The notes below the pieces were generated by a model. It ran no database searches, was not told the origin of the DNA, and saw nothing but the letters and a program-made list of their open reading frames with translations. DNA of 64,000 bases from Earliella scabrosa (Eukaryota; Basidiomycota; Agaricomycetes; Polyporales; Polyporaceae), in assembly GCA_022605405.1 (NCBI GenBank), contig JABYQQ010000019.1, positions 558,001 to 622,000 of the forward strand. The letters run 5' to 3'. Every line of letters starts with the position of its first letter. Within the stretch, counting starts at the first letter, position 1. The translations under genes were made by a program, and so were the position numbers. Below, one piece after another: positions 1-11,741 of this stretch.

Positions 1-2156
1 GAAGCCAAGTTCCGCAACTCCGTTGCCGAGGCAAGGAAGGAAAGTTCGCGGATTGACCAATACCCCTCGCTTTACGTGAGTCGTTCGTACGTCTCTGCAG
101 AGAGGATGTCTCTCCTCACCGACCTTGCATCTAGGCGTTCCATGGCTCTCCGGCAAAGAACTGGCACTCCGTGAGCGAGATTGTAACTCTCACCTGACGC
201 AGGCCTTGATGATCGTCCTAATAGATCATACGGCATGGTCTATGGTTCAAGACAATCGCGCATGGGAGAGCGTATGGCCATGGTACGTATGCCAGTGGAA
301 TATGAAGCATGCGCTGACGGCATGTTGCATAGGTGTATACTTCGCCAAAGACGGGGCGATCTCGCTGGGCGGCTACGCGGCGGGTGCTCAAAGTTGCTGG
401 CGGAACAGCGCCGCGCGCATCACCAACTGTGTCGCGCTCGCGGAGATCGTCAACCTCCCGCAGAAGTTCGTTTCGACCAATCCGTACTTCGTCGTCGACA
501 AGACTGAGTGGATCATCTGGTGCGTGTCTTGATGTGTCGGACATACCCCTAGGAGGCTGAGATTGCTCTCAGCCGGTACCTCTTGGTCAAAGGCAGCGGT
601 CATGCACAGCCCGTTGGCAACCCCACCCCTGCGTTTCCCACTTTCTGGGCCGGTTTGCCCCAGCAGCCTCTCCCTCCGGAAGACAATGTCAACGTCGACG
701 ACCCGATACCGTACGTTCCCTTGGACCCGACCCATCCGCTGACCCTATCCAACAAGCGCATCCGCATCCCCGCGCCCACGTACATGCTCGAAAAGATCGT
801 CACAGCGCGTCAAGAAGAGTTCATCCCCATCGACTACGACGAGGACGACCTGAAGATCTTCGAGCATGCTGCCCCCGCTGCGCCGGCTGCCAAGGCAGCA
901 CCAGAGGTCATCGAGATCGTGGACGACTGGGAGCACGACCGTGCTTGGGTAGACCGGGCGATCGAGCATCTCATCCCGCCTCCGACCGACTGGTCGGTGG
1001 GGGCGACGGCTGCGCTCCAGCGGGAGATGAAAGCGATGCTGAAGGAGCAGAAGGCCGCGAAGACTCTGAAGGACCTCGGGTGGTACATGCCGCCGGAGCT
1101 CATCACCGACAACCTGTACCAGTGGATCGTCGAGCTGCACTCGTTCGACGAGAGCTTGCCCATCGCGAAGGACTTGGAGAAGCAGTGCGTCGCTCTCGTT
1201 TGCGCTTCCGAGTTACCCTGTTCATCGAGTGTGGCTGACGCGTTTGGGCGGTTTGCTTGTGCAGTGGAGTTAACTCGCTCGTGTTCGAGATCCGCTTCCC
1301 CGCGGCGTTCCCGCACGCGCCGCCGTTCTTCCGCATCCTGAAGCCGCGGTTCCTGCCCTTTAGTCAAGGCGGCGGCGGGCATGTGACGCTAGGTAGGTCT
1401 CCTGCTCCGTGTCTAGCAACAGGTACTCTTTTTGGCGCGCCGGTCGGTATACTGGTTCCTTGCGTCATCCTGACGCGTGTCAGGCAAACCGGATCGATGC
1501 ACTGTCCGCGTCTTCGTGGACATGTTCGGATCTCGACGTTGTGGAACTGATGTGGTCTGCGATGGGAAACGTTGTTGCCACCGTCGCAAGGCGACGACAG
1601 CCTTGACGGACCGTAGCCCCCTATCTCCAGACTGGGCCTGAGGTGTTGCAAGAGCTGACTCGTCCGACCTACAGGTGGCTCGATGTGCATGGATTTGCTG
1701 ACCGCCGATGGTGAGTGACTCACGTTCTCGAACGACCTCGTTGCCATAGTCACGCTGCGTCCTTTGTCTAGGATGGCTCCCGAGCTACAGGTACGTCCCG
1801 CGCTCGGCCTTCGCACGCTCACGCCGCAGCTGATGAACCCGTGTCAGCATCTCTGCCATTCTCCTCCAGATCAAGCTCGCCATCTCGAACCTGGATCCAA
1901 AGCCGGCGCGCCTGTCTCCGAACTGGGACCAGTGAGTGCAGACGTCTTCTACGGATTACACAAGCGTTTTGCTGATGGCGAGCATCTGCCTGCGAAGTCC
2001 GTATGGCATGCAGGAGGCCTTGGAGGGTTACAAGCGAGCCGCCAATTTCCATGGTTGGAAGGTGGGTTTGCTTTCTCGACGCGAGCGGTGCGCTGGACCT
2101 CACCGTGCTTTCGCCCGTTGTAGATTCCGCCCAACGTCGACAGAATCGCCACTTAG
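1..2156 (+). CDS. PARP catalytic domain fused to UBE2Q-like E2 ubiquitin-conjugating domain (5' end missing)
   Basis: The C-terminal part of a multi-exon gene is present. Exons near 1-75, 135-170, 225-282 and 333-521 encode a PARP (ADP-ribosyltransferase) fold. It has AFHGSPAKNWHS with the NAD-binding His, IIRHGLWFKTIAHGRAYGHG, then GVYFAKDGAISLGGYA with the conserved Tyr, and CVALAEIVNLP. A linker exon from 573 ends near 1185. Later exons near 1264-2156 encode an E2 fold: FPAAFPHAPPFFRILKP, then HVTLGGSMCMDLLTADGW, with the Cys of GGSMCMDLLT in the active-site position. The protein ends PPNVDRIAT. PARP-UBC fusions are known in fungi. Coupling of ADP-ribosylation with ubiquitin transfer is an inference. 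Two E2-less paralogs lie at 12.8-16.3 and 21.1-24.4 kb. Splice sites are by eye and some small exons in the E2 part are uncertain. Confidence 0.82.
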
Positions 2157-2593
2157 TGGACTTTATGCTGTGTCTGACATCGTCTTCGACCGTCTGATGT
2201 GCTCATGTGTACAGTATCAGTGCTACTACCATCTTGCTCCTTCATGTGCCCCGCTCCTCCTAGAGACTTAATTCATCCCTACGCACCGTGCTCAGTATCC
2301 CCCCTAATGAAGGGATAAGTATTCTGAGATAACGCAGATAACACGCCGACACTAATGCCTATAACAAGATCAGTCTTACGCTGATCTAATTGGAGTAAGA
2401 CCGCTGCCGCTTACGTGCCTGAGCGTCTACCATGCCGAGAGAGCGCCATCAATTGTTGGGCTCTTCTTGTTCTTCGCCGCCATCGTCGTTGCCGTCGTCC
2501 CCCGACTCCTCGTCGCCGCTCCCGCCGTCGAGCATCCCCCTCCCTCATTCCCCCCTTACTTTCCTTCTATCCTCACACTCTTTTACGCCCACC
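2157..2593. other. Intergenic region and 5' leader of the next gene
   Basis: There is no convincing gene. The last 160 bases are CT-rich, as expected for a fungal leader. One frame from about 2455 would encode a hydrophobic stretch (LFLFFAAIVVAVV), so an upstream signal-peptide exon for the next gene cannot be excluded. Confidence 0.4.
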
Positions 2594-4517
2594 ATGAAGG
2601 CCAGCTTCCAGAAGTTCCGTCTCGGTCATGCTGCTGCCGCGCACAACAAGCACACCAAGCGCGCTGGTGAGTGTCCACGTCGTCGTGAGTCGTGGCGAGA
2701 TGTGCGGGAATTGGAGGAGGAGGAGGACACGCATGTGTACCTGTATCAAGATGTGCGAGGTTACTGGTGGGCAGGGTGTTAGTCTGTCGCGTTGACTGCA
2801 CAACAACGGCGGGCATTGTCCGCACCCCTGCGCATACACCCTCTACTCTCCCCGACACATGAGTGCCATGCATACACTCATGCTCCGAAGACGATGGAGA
2901 TACGGCCGACTGTATCGCTTGGTTCATGATTCACCCGCGAACTACTCCCGGCGCCGTGACTTCGTTGTGCCAGAATTGAACATGTCTTGATTCGTGACTG
3001 ACCATGCACCTCAGACTGCGACACCGGAGGCCTCTACAAGACCCCCGCCAAGGGCCAGACCGTCGATGTCAGCGAGCCAGTCATGATCAGCTGGGACACA
3101 ACTTGCTTCGACACTGAAAAGGTCGACGTCTACCTCTACGGCCCCAGTGCCGCCCGCCCCGACCTTCACAAGTGGTTCGACGTAGACTACAAATCGGGCA
3201 GCTACAACGCCACGATCAAGCCTGGTTGGTGGAACTACACGTCCCCCATGAAGTTGCAGTTCACCATCATCCCCGCCGGAACCCCGCTCTTCCTGCGCGA
3301 GGGTCCTCCTGGTCCTCTCATTACGGCGACTTTCTCTGGCACTGATCGTGACGAATCCGCCGTGGTTGGTGGTGTCACGCAAGCTGACGCCCCCGTCGAA
3401 AGCCATGGACCGTCTAAGGGTGGCATTGCCGCCGCCGTGATCATCCCTCTGCTCCTTGTCATCGCGTTGGCCGTCGCAGCCTACATCAAAATCAGCCGTG
3501 CGAAGGGCAAGGAGAAGCGCAAGCGTTTCAGCCAGATGGTCGACAAGCGCATGTCTACGATCTCGACCGATTGGAAGTCTCTGTCCGGCGCCGGTGCCAA
3601 CGCCGCTATCCGCAACAGCATGGCCGTTTCCGGAAACCGCGCGTCGTCGTTCTCGTTCGGTGCGATCAGGCCGTCGTCCACGTTTGCGGTCGAGGGAGGT
3701 CAGGCCGGAATTGGTGCGCAAGGGATGAACGGGATGGAGGATGCTCCGCAAATGTCGCAGCTCCGCCCTGGTGTCCGTACGTCTGCGTTCGAGAACCGCG
3801 TCTCCCGTGTCTCCTTCGCCGCCGACCCTCGTCCGTCGACCGAGTCCCGCCGCGGACGTCCCTTCCACACCAGCACTGTCCCCGTCCCGCCTCTCCCTGA
3901 CCGCCAGATGTCGACGGAGAGCTCGAGCAACTCGTCTCCTATTCTCTCGCCCGTCCAGACTGCTGGTCCCTTGACTCTGACGCCGGAGGATATCCGTGCT
4001 CGGATGGCTGGACAGGAGACGGCTCCTCGTCCCAGCATCGATGAGGTCATGCCCGCTTTGACCAGTACGTCTCACTTTGCGTTGCTCTCTTCCGTGGTTT
4101 GTGCTGACGCTTGTTTGATCAGTGATGCGCACCGGCGAGCTCGGTGGTGCTCCAGACGATCTGCTCATCAAGACCCAGCTGCCAACTCCTCCGAGCCCGA
4201 CTCACCAGGCATCCACGACGCCCAAGTCGCCGATCATGGGTGCTATGCCTATGCAACCGATGCCCGCGAATGTCATGTCACCTGACGACATGCTCCGTGC
4301 CTATGCTGAACGCCGTGCCATGGGTGCTGCCACCCCTGGTACGCCGACGGTCCCCACCCCGGCTGCGAATTACAACGGTACCGGCATGCGCACCCTCTAC
4401 TCCCCCGACACGCAAACCCACCCATCCATCGCCTCTGTCTACCCATCTCCCGCCAACAGGAAGAGCCTTGCCCCTACTGAGTACAGCAAGTACGACGACG
4501 AGGACGCATACGCGTAA
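2594..4517 (+). CDS. Kre9/Knh1-like single-pass membrane protein with long Ser/Pro-rich cytoplasmic tail
   Basis: Exon 1 (2594 to about 2665) encodes MKASFQKFRLGHAAAAHNKH and a few more residues. After an intron of about 350 bases, an exon from about 3015 to 4061 begins with DCDTGGLYKTP. Its ectodomain (VMISWDTTCFDTEKVDVYLYGP, GSYNATIKPGWWNYTSPMKLQF, FLREGPPGPLITATF) resembles the Ser/Thr-rich GPI-anchored Kre9-type beta-sandwich. Next comes one clear membrane helix (GGIAAAVIIPLLLVIALAVA) followed by basic residues, then a disordered Ser/Pro-rich tail. A short intron at about 4062-4121 precedes the last exon, which ends YSKYDDEDAYA. No canonical signal peptide is seen after the chosen start, so the true start may lie upstream. 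A role at the cell wall or surface is inferred. Confidence 0.75.
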
Positions 4518-5694
4518 ACGTCCCGTCGCTTCTCGTTCTCTTCTCGTCGGTTGTAGGATTCGTGTATTGGTACAACGGTGACGCCTCCCTGCGATGCGAC
4601 CACATCGCTGCGGAGGCGATACGTCCTGATCTCTCACCATCACCATTTAGTGTGAATTACTGTCATTTCTCCGACTTCTGCCCTATCATACTCGTCCCGT
4701 TCTTGTTCCCTGGTCTCGTACGTTCTGTTACTGATAGTCATAGTCTTGTGCCCGGTCTCGCCGTCTCCCAGCCCGCCTGTTCCGCTCGGCCAAACTACCA
4801 CCACACTTGCCCCTTCCTGCCCCGCGTGCCCTTCTCTCCACCATCCGTAACCTTCTTCCCCTTCTCCCTGCACGCGGGGCCCCGCACGACAGCGTCGTCA
4901 CGTTTGCATATACCCCGCCTATTTATACCGTGACCTCCGTCGCTGCCGCTGCGGACGTTCGCGGTACAGTGCGGCATTCGGCCTCGAGGCCCTTCGTGCA
5001 TCCCCATCGATACCTGCGCGGACTGGGACCACGCGGCGATGTGGTATCCCTGAGGGCGGCCACCCGGTACATACCATCATCCATCCCCATACCGTCTCGT
5101 CACTCGTGCACTCGTGTGCGCGGTAGCGGTGCTGCCCAGTGGTCTCTGTACGTACGTACTCTTCTTCCGTACGTGTGATGTGTTATGTGTTTGTTTGAAC
5201 GATAGTCTAGTTACTATCTGAGAGTGTGGTGTGTAGTTTGCTTCTGTAGTTTCGAATTGACTTTGATTGGTGCTTATTTGTGTTGCTCGTGTATCGGATG
5301 GCATTGTCGACTTTGGGCGTCTAGATTGCCTTTTCGAGTTTTGGGAGAGGCTGTGCACCGTCGTGGTTATTGGCTCTTGGTTCTGACACTCTCGTTGCGA
5401 GATAGACAACCTACCGAACATCCCTGATATCATGTGAGTTTGACCAACATATATCACTGCGACGAAACCACTCATCATACGTGTTCAGTGCAAACTTTCC
5501 ATCATGATGAAAATTTCTTCGCCACCCGCGACAAATAACCATATCATCAGGTCCGACGTCGCTTCAACCCTACACTATGCATCCCAGTAAGCCTTTCTGA
5601 CGTAAATATCCATTGTCCGCACAGTGAATGAGAATGGGCTGGCCTACTACAGCATGATGTTAGGGACGTAGCAAGATCGCATCGCACCCCATCC
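4518..5694. other. Intergenic, no gene seen
   Basis: About 1.2 kb between the tail of the membrane-protein gene and the tail of coiled-coil gene A. CT-rich and GT-rich stretches are consistent with untranslated regions. Open frames are short and show no recognisable family. Confidence 0.5.
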
Positions 5695-7072
5695 TCAAGC
5701 CATCTCCTCCAAGAGCTGCTCTAGTGCTCTCTTCAAGACCACCTTCGACCTCAGAAGGACAATCGACTGGGAAGACCCAGCCTTCTTCTCTTCCTTCACA
5801 AGCCCCAGCTGCGTCGTACACACGACGACACCTGCAACGGGTGGACTCGGCTCCCTTGGGTCCGCCCACTCGTCCTCCATCGACATACGATCAAACTCAG
5901 CCCCCGCATGTGACGCGACGACGGCGAAATTGCGCGAGATCATAAGCTTGCCGGTGACGCGCCGGAAATCCAGCGCAAGCGCTGCGATGTCGCGTAGACG
6001 TGGGCCGGAGGCGTCCATGACCGCTTCCTGCACGACCTCCAGCCGGCCAGGCACGCGACACGACAGAAGAATTTCGGCGGACCACTTGGCGAGCTCGTTC
6101 GCGTGCTTCACAGCGTCGGCTTCTCCATCCGGTGCACCTCGCTCCGGTTCCAGGTAGGAGCGGCATAAGGATCGCCACCTTCCTGCGACGGCTTGAGGCT
6201 CTGCAAGAACACTTATGAGACCAGTGCGCGACTCAGAGCACGGGCACGAATGCAGGTGTGTACGTACCTCCTTCTTTCATCCTCGAGTAGATGTTGTGGA
6301 GGAGATGGTGCGGATCGCGCGAGTCGAGGTCCCATGCGTTTGCGAGCCACTGTGCGTATGCGGACATGCAGGCCTGCAGGGCGGTTTGCACGAGGAAGGG
6401 GTCCTCAGTATGGTTTACGGAGCGCAGCGCGGACAGCAAGGGTTCGCCGAGCTGCGCGGACCGCCCCAAGCTCGAGAAGAGCTGGTCTTCTACCTCGTGG
6501 TGGTTCGCGTTCATATAGGAGAAGCGCGGACTGGTGGCGATGGAAGCCGACGTTTGGAAGATCTTCCCGTTGAGCTGCTCGACGATCGCCAGGATTTCGC
6601 TGTCTGCGAAGTCGTCAGCCTTCACGAGGAACACCTCCGCGGCGTCCAGTTCGGCTGTGCGTGCTTCCAGTAGTGCTGTGGCGATTCCCCTCTCCTTCTC
6701 CATATCCCCGAGCTTCTTTTGGAAGTCTGCTGCGTCGCGCGTCGCTTGACCTTGAACCGTCCGGAGCCGGGCTTGGGTCTGATCTAGTGCCGCACGTGTG
6801 TCCCTTGCTTCTTGTTGCACATGGTCCAGTTGAGCGGTGAGGGCCCCTATACGGGCTTGAGATATCTCGATATCTCGTCGAAGTTGGACAACTGTCTCGC
6901 GGCTCGGTGTCGGAGAATGACGGGGAGTGGTGACTGGAGAGGGCAATAGTGGCTCGTTAGCCCCTTTTCTACGCTTGATGCAGTCAGAGGTTAAGAGGAC
7001 AAGTCTGCGCAAAACCGACGCAAGCAAGTAGAAGAAGGAGAGGACAATGTGAGATAGATGCCTCCAATCCAT
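5695..7072 (-). CDS. Coiled-coil protein A, partner of Hsp70-like A
   Basis: Two exons (7072-6268 and 6200-5695) join in frame to give 436 aa. The intron has a GTACGT donor and a TTGCAG acceptor. Order of features: a hydrophobic N-terminal segment (LSHIVLSFFYLLASVLRRLV, about residues 6-27); a basic Ser/Pro linker; a coiled coil (about 55-150); the core LLEARTAELDAAEVFL with LNGKIFQTSASI; HTEDPFLVQTALQACM; then, after the intron, EPQAVAGRWRSLCRSYL; and at the C-terminus MEDEWADPREP and VVCTTQLGLVKEE. Four relatives in this window share every block, but I recognise no named domain. It is divergent from the Hsp70-like gene starting 425 bases away. Membrane-anchored adaptor or cochaperone is a hypothesis only. 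Confidence 0.85.
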
Positions 7073-7497
7073 GGTGAAGCGGAATGGTGAAGCTGAGCGC
7101 CATTTCTGAGGCTCTGGATTCTTTGTACCCGTGGAATCAAGGGACCCTCATGGACATAGCGTGTGGCAGTCATTGTCATGATGTCCTATGGACTAACGTT
7201 CGTCACCGAATATTGACCCAGATACTCCGACCATGCTGTTCAGCGGCCTATCGATCAACTCCGATCACCCGCAGCCTGAGTTCCATTGGAACGGAAGTGA
7301 AGCGAAGCGTCAACACATGGATGTGGGCCGTTCACCTGAAGGGGAAACCCTGAACCAAGTCTTACGCCGTCATCCTATGAATGCAAACTTCGAATAGTAA
7401 TAGTCCAGGTCCGCCGCCTCATCTTCACTCCTTCACCATTCGCCATCTTCGTTGTCACTCAGGACTAAACCACCCCTCATTCCATAGACTGTCGACC
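7073..7497. promoter_or_regulatory. Shared intergenic region of divergent pair A
   Basis: 425 bases separate the start codons of coiled-coil gene A (minus) and Hsp70-like gene A (plus). The same arrangement recurs at pairs B (441 bases), C (500) and D (470), so a bidirectional promoter is likely. I could not identify a shared element by eye. Confidence 0.55.
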
Positions 7498-10066
7498 ATG
7501 TCCTCACTCCGTCCGTACGATGGGCCCGTTCGTAAACTCGTTCTCGGGATTGACATCGGTACAACGTACTCCGGCATCTCATACGCGTTTCTGGACCCCG
7601 GCAAGATCCCGAAAATCCACTCGCTCAACAAGTCAGTCCATTAAGGCTCTACTACGCGTCACACTCAGACTATCCACAGCTATCCCGCTCAGGAAGGACT
7701 CAGCGAGTTCAAAATCCCCTCGATTATGTACTACCGTCCAGATGGCACGGTTCACTCTATCGGTGCTGAAGCAGCCATTCCTGGTATCGAGCTCGACGCA
7801 GAGGATGAGGATCTGTTTTACGTGCAATGGTCAGTCACCACATCTTCCCGATACCTAATCGATATACTAAGTCACCCGCCCGTCGGTCACTTGACAGGTT
7901 CAAACTTCACCTTCGACCGGCCCATTTCAAGTCGCTAGAACTGAGCGCAGACGACCTCCGACCTCTCCCCCCTGGGAAGACCATTCTACAGGTTTTCGGG
8001 GACTTTCTGAAGTACCTGTTCGGGTGTGCCAAGAAGTCTATCTCTGAGGCTTATGAGGCCGACAAGCACGGTAACCTCGTCTGGGACTCCGTCAAGGACA
8101 GCATCGATTTTGTTCTGGGTCATCCGAATGGGTGGGAAGGATTGCAACAGGCGAAGATGCGCGAAGCTGCTGTCCTCGGTGGGCTCATTCCTGACACGCC
8201 CGAGGGACGGGCGCGCGTGCACTTCGTATCTGAAGGAGAGGCGAGCTTACAGTTCTGCATCAGGAACAATCTCGAGATGGAGGTACGACGATACTCTGGC
8301 CGGAATCCCTTTATTTGGGTAAAAGTAATCTGACCCAACGTCTGATTTGAAGGGCGGGAAGACTGTAATGATCATCGACGCCGGTGGTGGAACCGTCGAC
8401 ATCAGCAGCTACTCGTGTGTATCGACCACACCGCAGCTAGTTGTCGAGGAGGTTGCGCCGGCTGAATGTGAGCACGAATCTTACCTCTCCGCTCCTTGCC
8501 GTCACATGCGCTCATGAAATTCCCATAGGTATTCTGCAGGGGTCGACGCGCGTGAATCTGAGGGCTGAGCGATTCCTGAGAGGTATGTTCTAGTGTACTG
8601 ACCGTCAGGGTCATGACCTTTCCTTCGTCATAGCACGACTGGCAAACTCTCAGTACGGAACCGAGGCGGACATCAAGACGATGGTGGATAACTTCAATGT
8701 GTCAGTGAAACCGGGTTTCAAACCAGAGGATGCCCGCGTTACGACGAACACGTTCATTAAGTTCGGGTCAGTGGCCTGCAATGATCCACAAGTGAAGATA
8801 CGTCGGGGCCAGCTGGCCCTTACGGGGTGAGTCTAGCGTGACGGTTTATCTTCTCACGAGTATGTTCACTTACTTGATATATCAGGGAAGAAATGGAGTC
8901 CTTTTTCACTCCCTCCTTAGACGGCATCGTCAACGCAATTGAGCGTCAATGTCGCCTGAGCACACGCTCCATCACGGTAGCTATATCATTACGATACAAT
9001 GCGGTGCGTGGCTGAGAACCGCATGTGCGGCGAATTGCAGACTGCATTTCTTGTTGGCGGTTTTGCCGCGAGCCCGTGGCTCTTCGCAAAACTTCAAGAG
9101 AGGTTTAAGCTGCTCGGGTTGACGCTGTACAAGCCCAACACTCACACGTGAGTTCCTGCGTACCACGGCAGCGTTACCGCCTGCGTTCCTTAGGTCCACC
9201 GGCATGCATCTCACCCGGGCCTGATTTAGGAGCAAAGCAGTATCCGAAGGAGCAGTGGCATATTATCTCGACCGCAGCGTCACCGCCCGAGTCATGAAGG
9301 CAACATATGGAACTGAATGTGCGGTGGCTTATGATCCCTCAAAGCCCGAACATGCTCCACGCAGCGGAGCGAAAGTCACCCGTAGCTCAGGTCGCGTGGT
9401 ACTTTCGGGTGCATTTTCTTCCATCCTGTGCGAGGTACGTCGTTATGCCCGTAACATAAGAGTCGTCGAGTGCATGTGTTCACCACCATGGCATTTGTAG
9501 GGAACCCTGGTGCACGAAAAGCAGGAAATGTCAAGGTCATTCTTCAGAGACGCACGACAACGCGACGACCCAATTCTCAACAAGATATCGGCAGACATCA
9601 TCAGCTACCGAGATGGCACCGCTCCCAACTGGTTGGACGAGGCACCTGGTATGTCCCGCCTCAGGAATCTATGTGTCCAGCGTCACGGAAACTGACGAAC
9701 CGAATTAGACAAGTTCACTCGGATGTGCACGGTTGATGCCGATATTTCTCAAGTCGCACGAACGAGCAGGACTATGCCCAACGGCGAGTTCTTTGTTCAA
9801 GTCTTCAAGGTCGTTCTTCTGTGCGGCTTCACGGAGCTCAAAGCGCTCATTAGCTGGGAGGAGAACGTGAGTACTGCTATGCAATAACATCACAATGTGT
9901 CCAAAGGACTTATCCACGATACTGGCTTTCCTAGGGGGAGGAGAAACGGTGAGTCTATCTGCTCCTGAGGATCGAAGTGCTACACTGAAATGACCACTCC
10001 GCCAGCGGTCCAGCGACAATCGTTTACAACGAAGACCCTGACAGCATAAATATGCAACTGCCGTAA
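7498..10066 (+). CDS. Hsp70-like (HSPA12-type) ATPase A
   Basis: Thirteen exons, 604 aa by my reconstruction. The actin/Hsp70 ATPase fold is clear: phosphate-1 LVLGIDIGTTYSGISYAFLD near residue 15, phosphate-2 IIDAGGGTVDISSY, and adenosine motif TAFLVGGFAASPWLF. The family signature HPNGWEGLQQAKMREAAVLG and EGEASLQFC is present. The C-terminal substrate-binding domain and EEVD tail of canonical Hsp70 are absent; the protein ends shortly after LLCGFTELKALISWEEN. A 14-nt microexon (9935-9948) encodes GEEK plus part of the next codon and recurs in gene B. ATP-dependent conformational switching is known for the fold; the substrate is unknown. It lies head-to-head with coiled-coil gene A. Confidence 0.88.
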
Positions 10067-10373
10067 GGAGCACCAGTACTATACATGATCCTCGTCGCTA
10101 CCACACTGAATTTTGTACGCTCACATTGGGATACTGGACGCGTATATCTAGCGTTCGATACTGAGGCCTGAGATTCGGCTGCTCGCACGCACACCTATAG
10201 ATCTCTGATTTTCCTATGAGGCCAACGCCTGCGCGCTCATCTGCGTCTGCGGTACATCGAACATGCCTGGGGCCTGGGCGTTCTGGATCATTGGTAGAAT
10301 TAGTCTCATGAACAAGCTACAGCAACATCATCGTGGATCTCGGTACATACCGTGAAGGAGACGAGGATTCCAT
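10067..10373. other. Convergent intergenic gap
   Basis: Space between two convergent gene ends. No open frame or structure worth naming was seen. Confidence 0.5.
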
Positions 10374-11741
10374 TCACATATCGTCGTATTCTGGAGGAGC
10401 CTCATACAGCGATCGCTGAATGCTAGCTTGGGCCTGCCGCAGCCTCGCAATCTCTGCCCTGATTGCTGCGACCTCGCTCCAGCAGTCCTCCGAGGCAATG
10501 TCCACACTCTCAGCACCCGTGATGACACCGTCGCTCTCGGACAGAGAGCGCACCGTGTGGTATGCTCCAACGGATGCGGATAGGCTCGGAGCCCAGGATG
10601 TGAGCGGGGGCTGAATGGACGGTGTAGGTGTGCGCCGCGCGTTGCTCACGTCTCGACATGAAGGCGACGGGGATGTCACATTGTCAAGGCTGTCCATATC
10701 TGCCTTCACTGATGGGGGAGTTCGGTCGCTGAGGAGGTGAGCTGCTGGCTTCGTTTTATCCAAAGGTGGGCTACGGCGTCGTCGTTGGAACCAGAGGAAC
10801 GCAGCAATCAGGACGATTAGAGCACCTCCGCCGAGGGCTCCCCCGATAGCGGCCTCTGTATGATGGTTTCCTGGACGAGGAGGGGACCCTCCGATGGGGG
10901 ACGTAGAGAGCGCAGCACTGGTTGTTGAGGTACTGGACAATGAGAGCGGAAGTGAAGGTGTCTGCGAGCCGGCTTGAAGTGAATGAGTGTCGGAGGAGGA
11001 ACTGTGCATGAAGATTCTTGTACTGCTCGTGGATGAACTGGAGGTAGAGGACGATGTCGAAGTAGACGCGGCTCGGTGTGGCGATGAAAAACTTGCAGCT
11101 CCATTCGTACTACTGGCGCTGGATAGAAGCGGTGAGGAACTGGGAGTAGGACTGGTGGAGGGAAGGGGATCCGGCTCCGTAGAGGTGTAGATGACATAGT
11201 CGAACAGGACCAATGACCAATCGCCCGTTGCCTGTATGAGGAGAGTATGACCTGCGTCTGCGAGATTGTCGTTTGAGTAGACAAGCGCATTGTACTCATA
11301 TCCGACTGCGCTCGTCGGTGTGTGGCTGAAGTCTCCCGCTGATTCGCCGTCAAGCGCGAAGGTGAGCGTTGTGGGAGGAGGTTTCCCGTTGGGATAGCCA
11401 TCGACGGTGTTCGCAAGGAGATTGTAGACGTAGACCGCGGCTCCAACGAACTGGATGGTGATGGTGTGCGGGGATGGGAATGGGTCAATGTTTAAAGGCT
11501 CCAGTGTGGTGTCTCGCCAGGTCCCTTTGTACACTTGAGACGGATCCGGCCGGATGATGCACTCTTTGCATCCATTCCCATGTTGCCATGCGGCGGGGGG
11601 CTCATACCGAGGCAGTATGCCGGTGACGCTGTCTCCTGATTGGTCGTCGATAGTCCGATTGACCGAGCGAGAGCAAGAATAGTGTGCGAAGAGTATCAGA
11701 ATAGTAATTGATAGAGGGAGCTGTTTGAGACAAGTATGCAT
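10374..11741 (-). CDS. Secreted-domain single-pass membrane protein with Ser/Thr stalk
   Basis: A single exon of 455 aa. A signal peptide at residues 1-24 (LPLSITILILFAHYSC) precedes a beta-rich ectodomain of about 200 residues (GTWRDTTLEPLNIDPFPSPH, TITIQFVGAAVYVYNLLA, FDYVIYTSTEPD). Then come a long Ser/Thr-rich stalk, a transmembrane helix (AAIGGALGGGALIVLIAAFL) with a following RRRR stop-transfer cluster, and an acidic tail with a short coiled segment (AAIRAEIARLRQAQ) ending YEAPPEYDDM. This layout is very common in Agaricomycetes proteins of unknown function; a role in surface sensing or carbohydrate binding is inferred. It is the first of several minus-strand genes in a row. Confidence 0.85.
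   Translation of the reverse strand: MHTCLKQLPLSITILILFAHYSCSRSVNRTIDDQSGDSVTGILPRYEPPAAWQHGNGCKECIIRPDPSQVYKGTWRDTTLEPLNIDPFPSPHTITIQFVGAAVYVYNLLANTVDGYPNGKPPPTTLTFALDGESAGDFSHTPTSAVGYEYNALVYSNDNLADAGHTLLIQATGDWSLVLFDYVIYTSTEPDPLPSTSPTPSSSPLLSSASSTNGAASFSSPHRAASTSTSSSTSSSSTSSTRIFMHSSSSDTHSLQAGSQTPSLPLSLSSTSTTSAALSTSPIGGSPPRPGNHHTEAAIGGALGGGALIVLIAAFLWFQRRRRSPPLDKTKPAAHLLSDRTPPSVKADMDSLDNVTSPSPSCRDVSNARRTPTPSIQPPLTSWAPSLSASVGAYHTVRSLSESDGVITGAESVDIASEDCWSEVAAIRAEIARLRQAQASIQRSLYEAPPEYDDM

Noticed and set aside
3011..4171. A 386-codon open frame on minus opposite the Kre9-like gene
   Set aside because: It is Arg/Gly-rich with no motif and is a shadow of the GC-rich plus-strand exons, which show a clear ectodomain and membrane helix.
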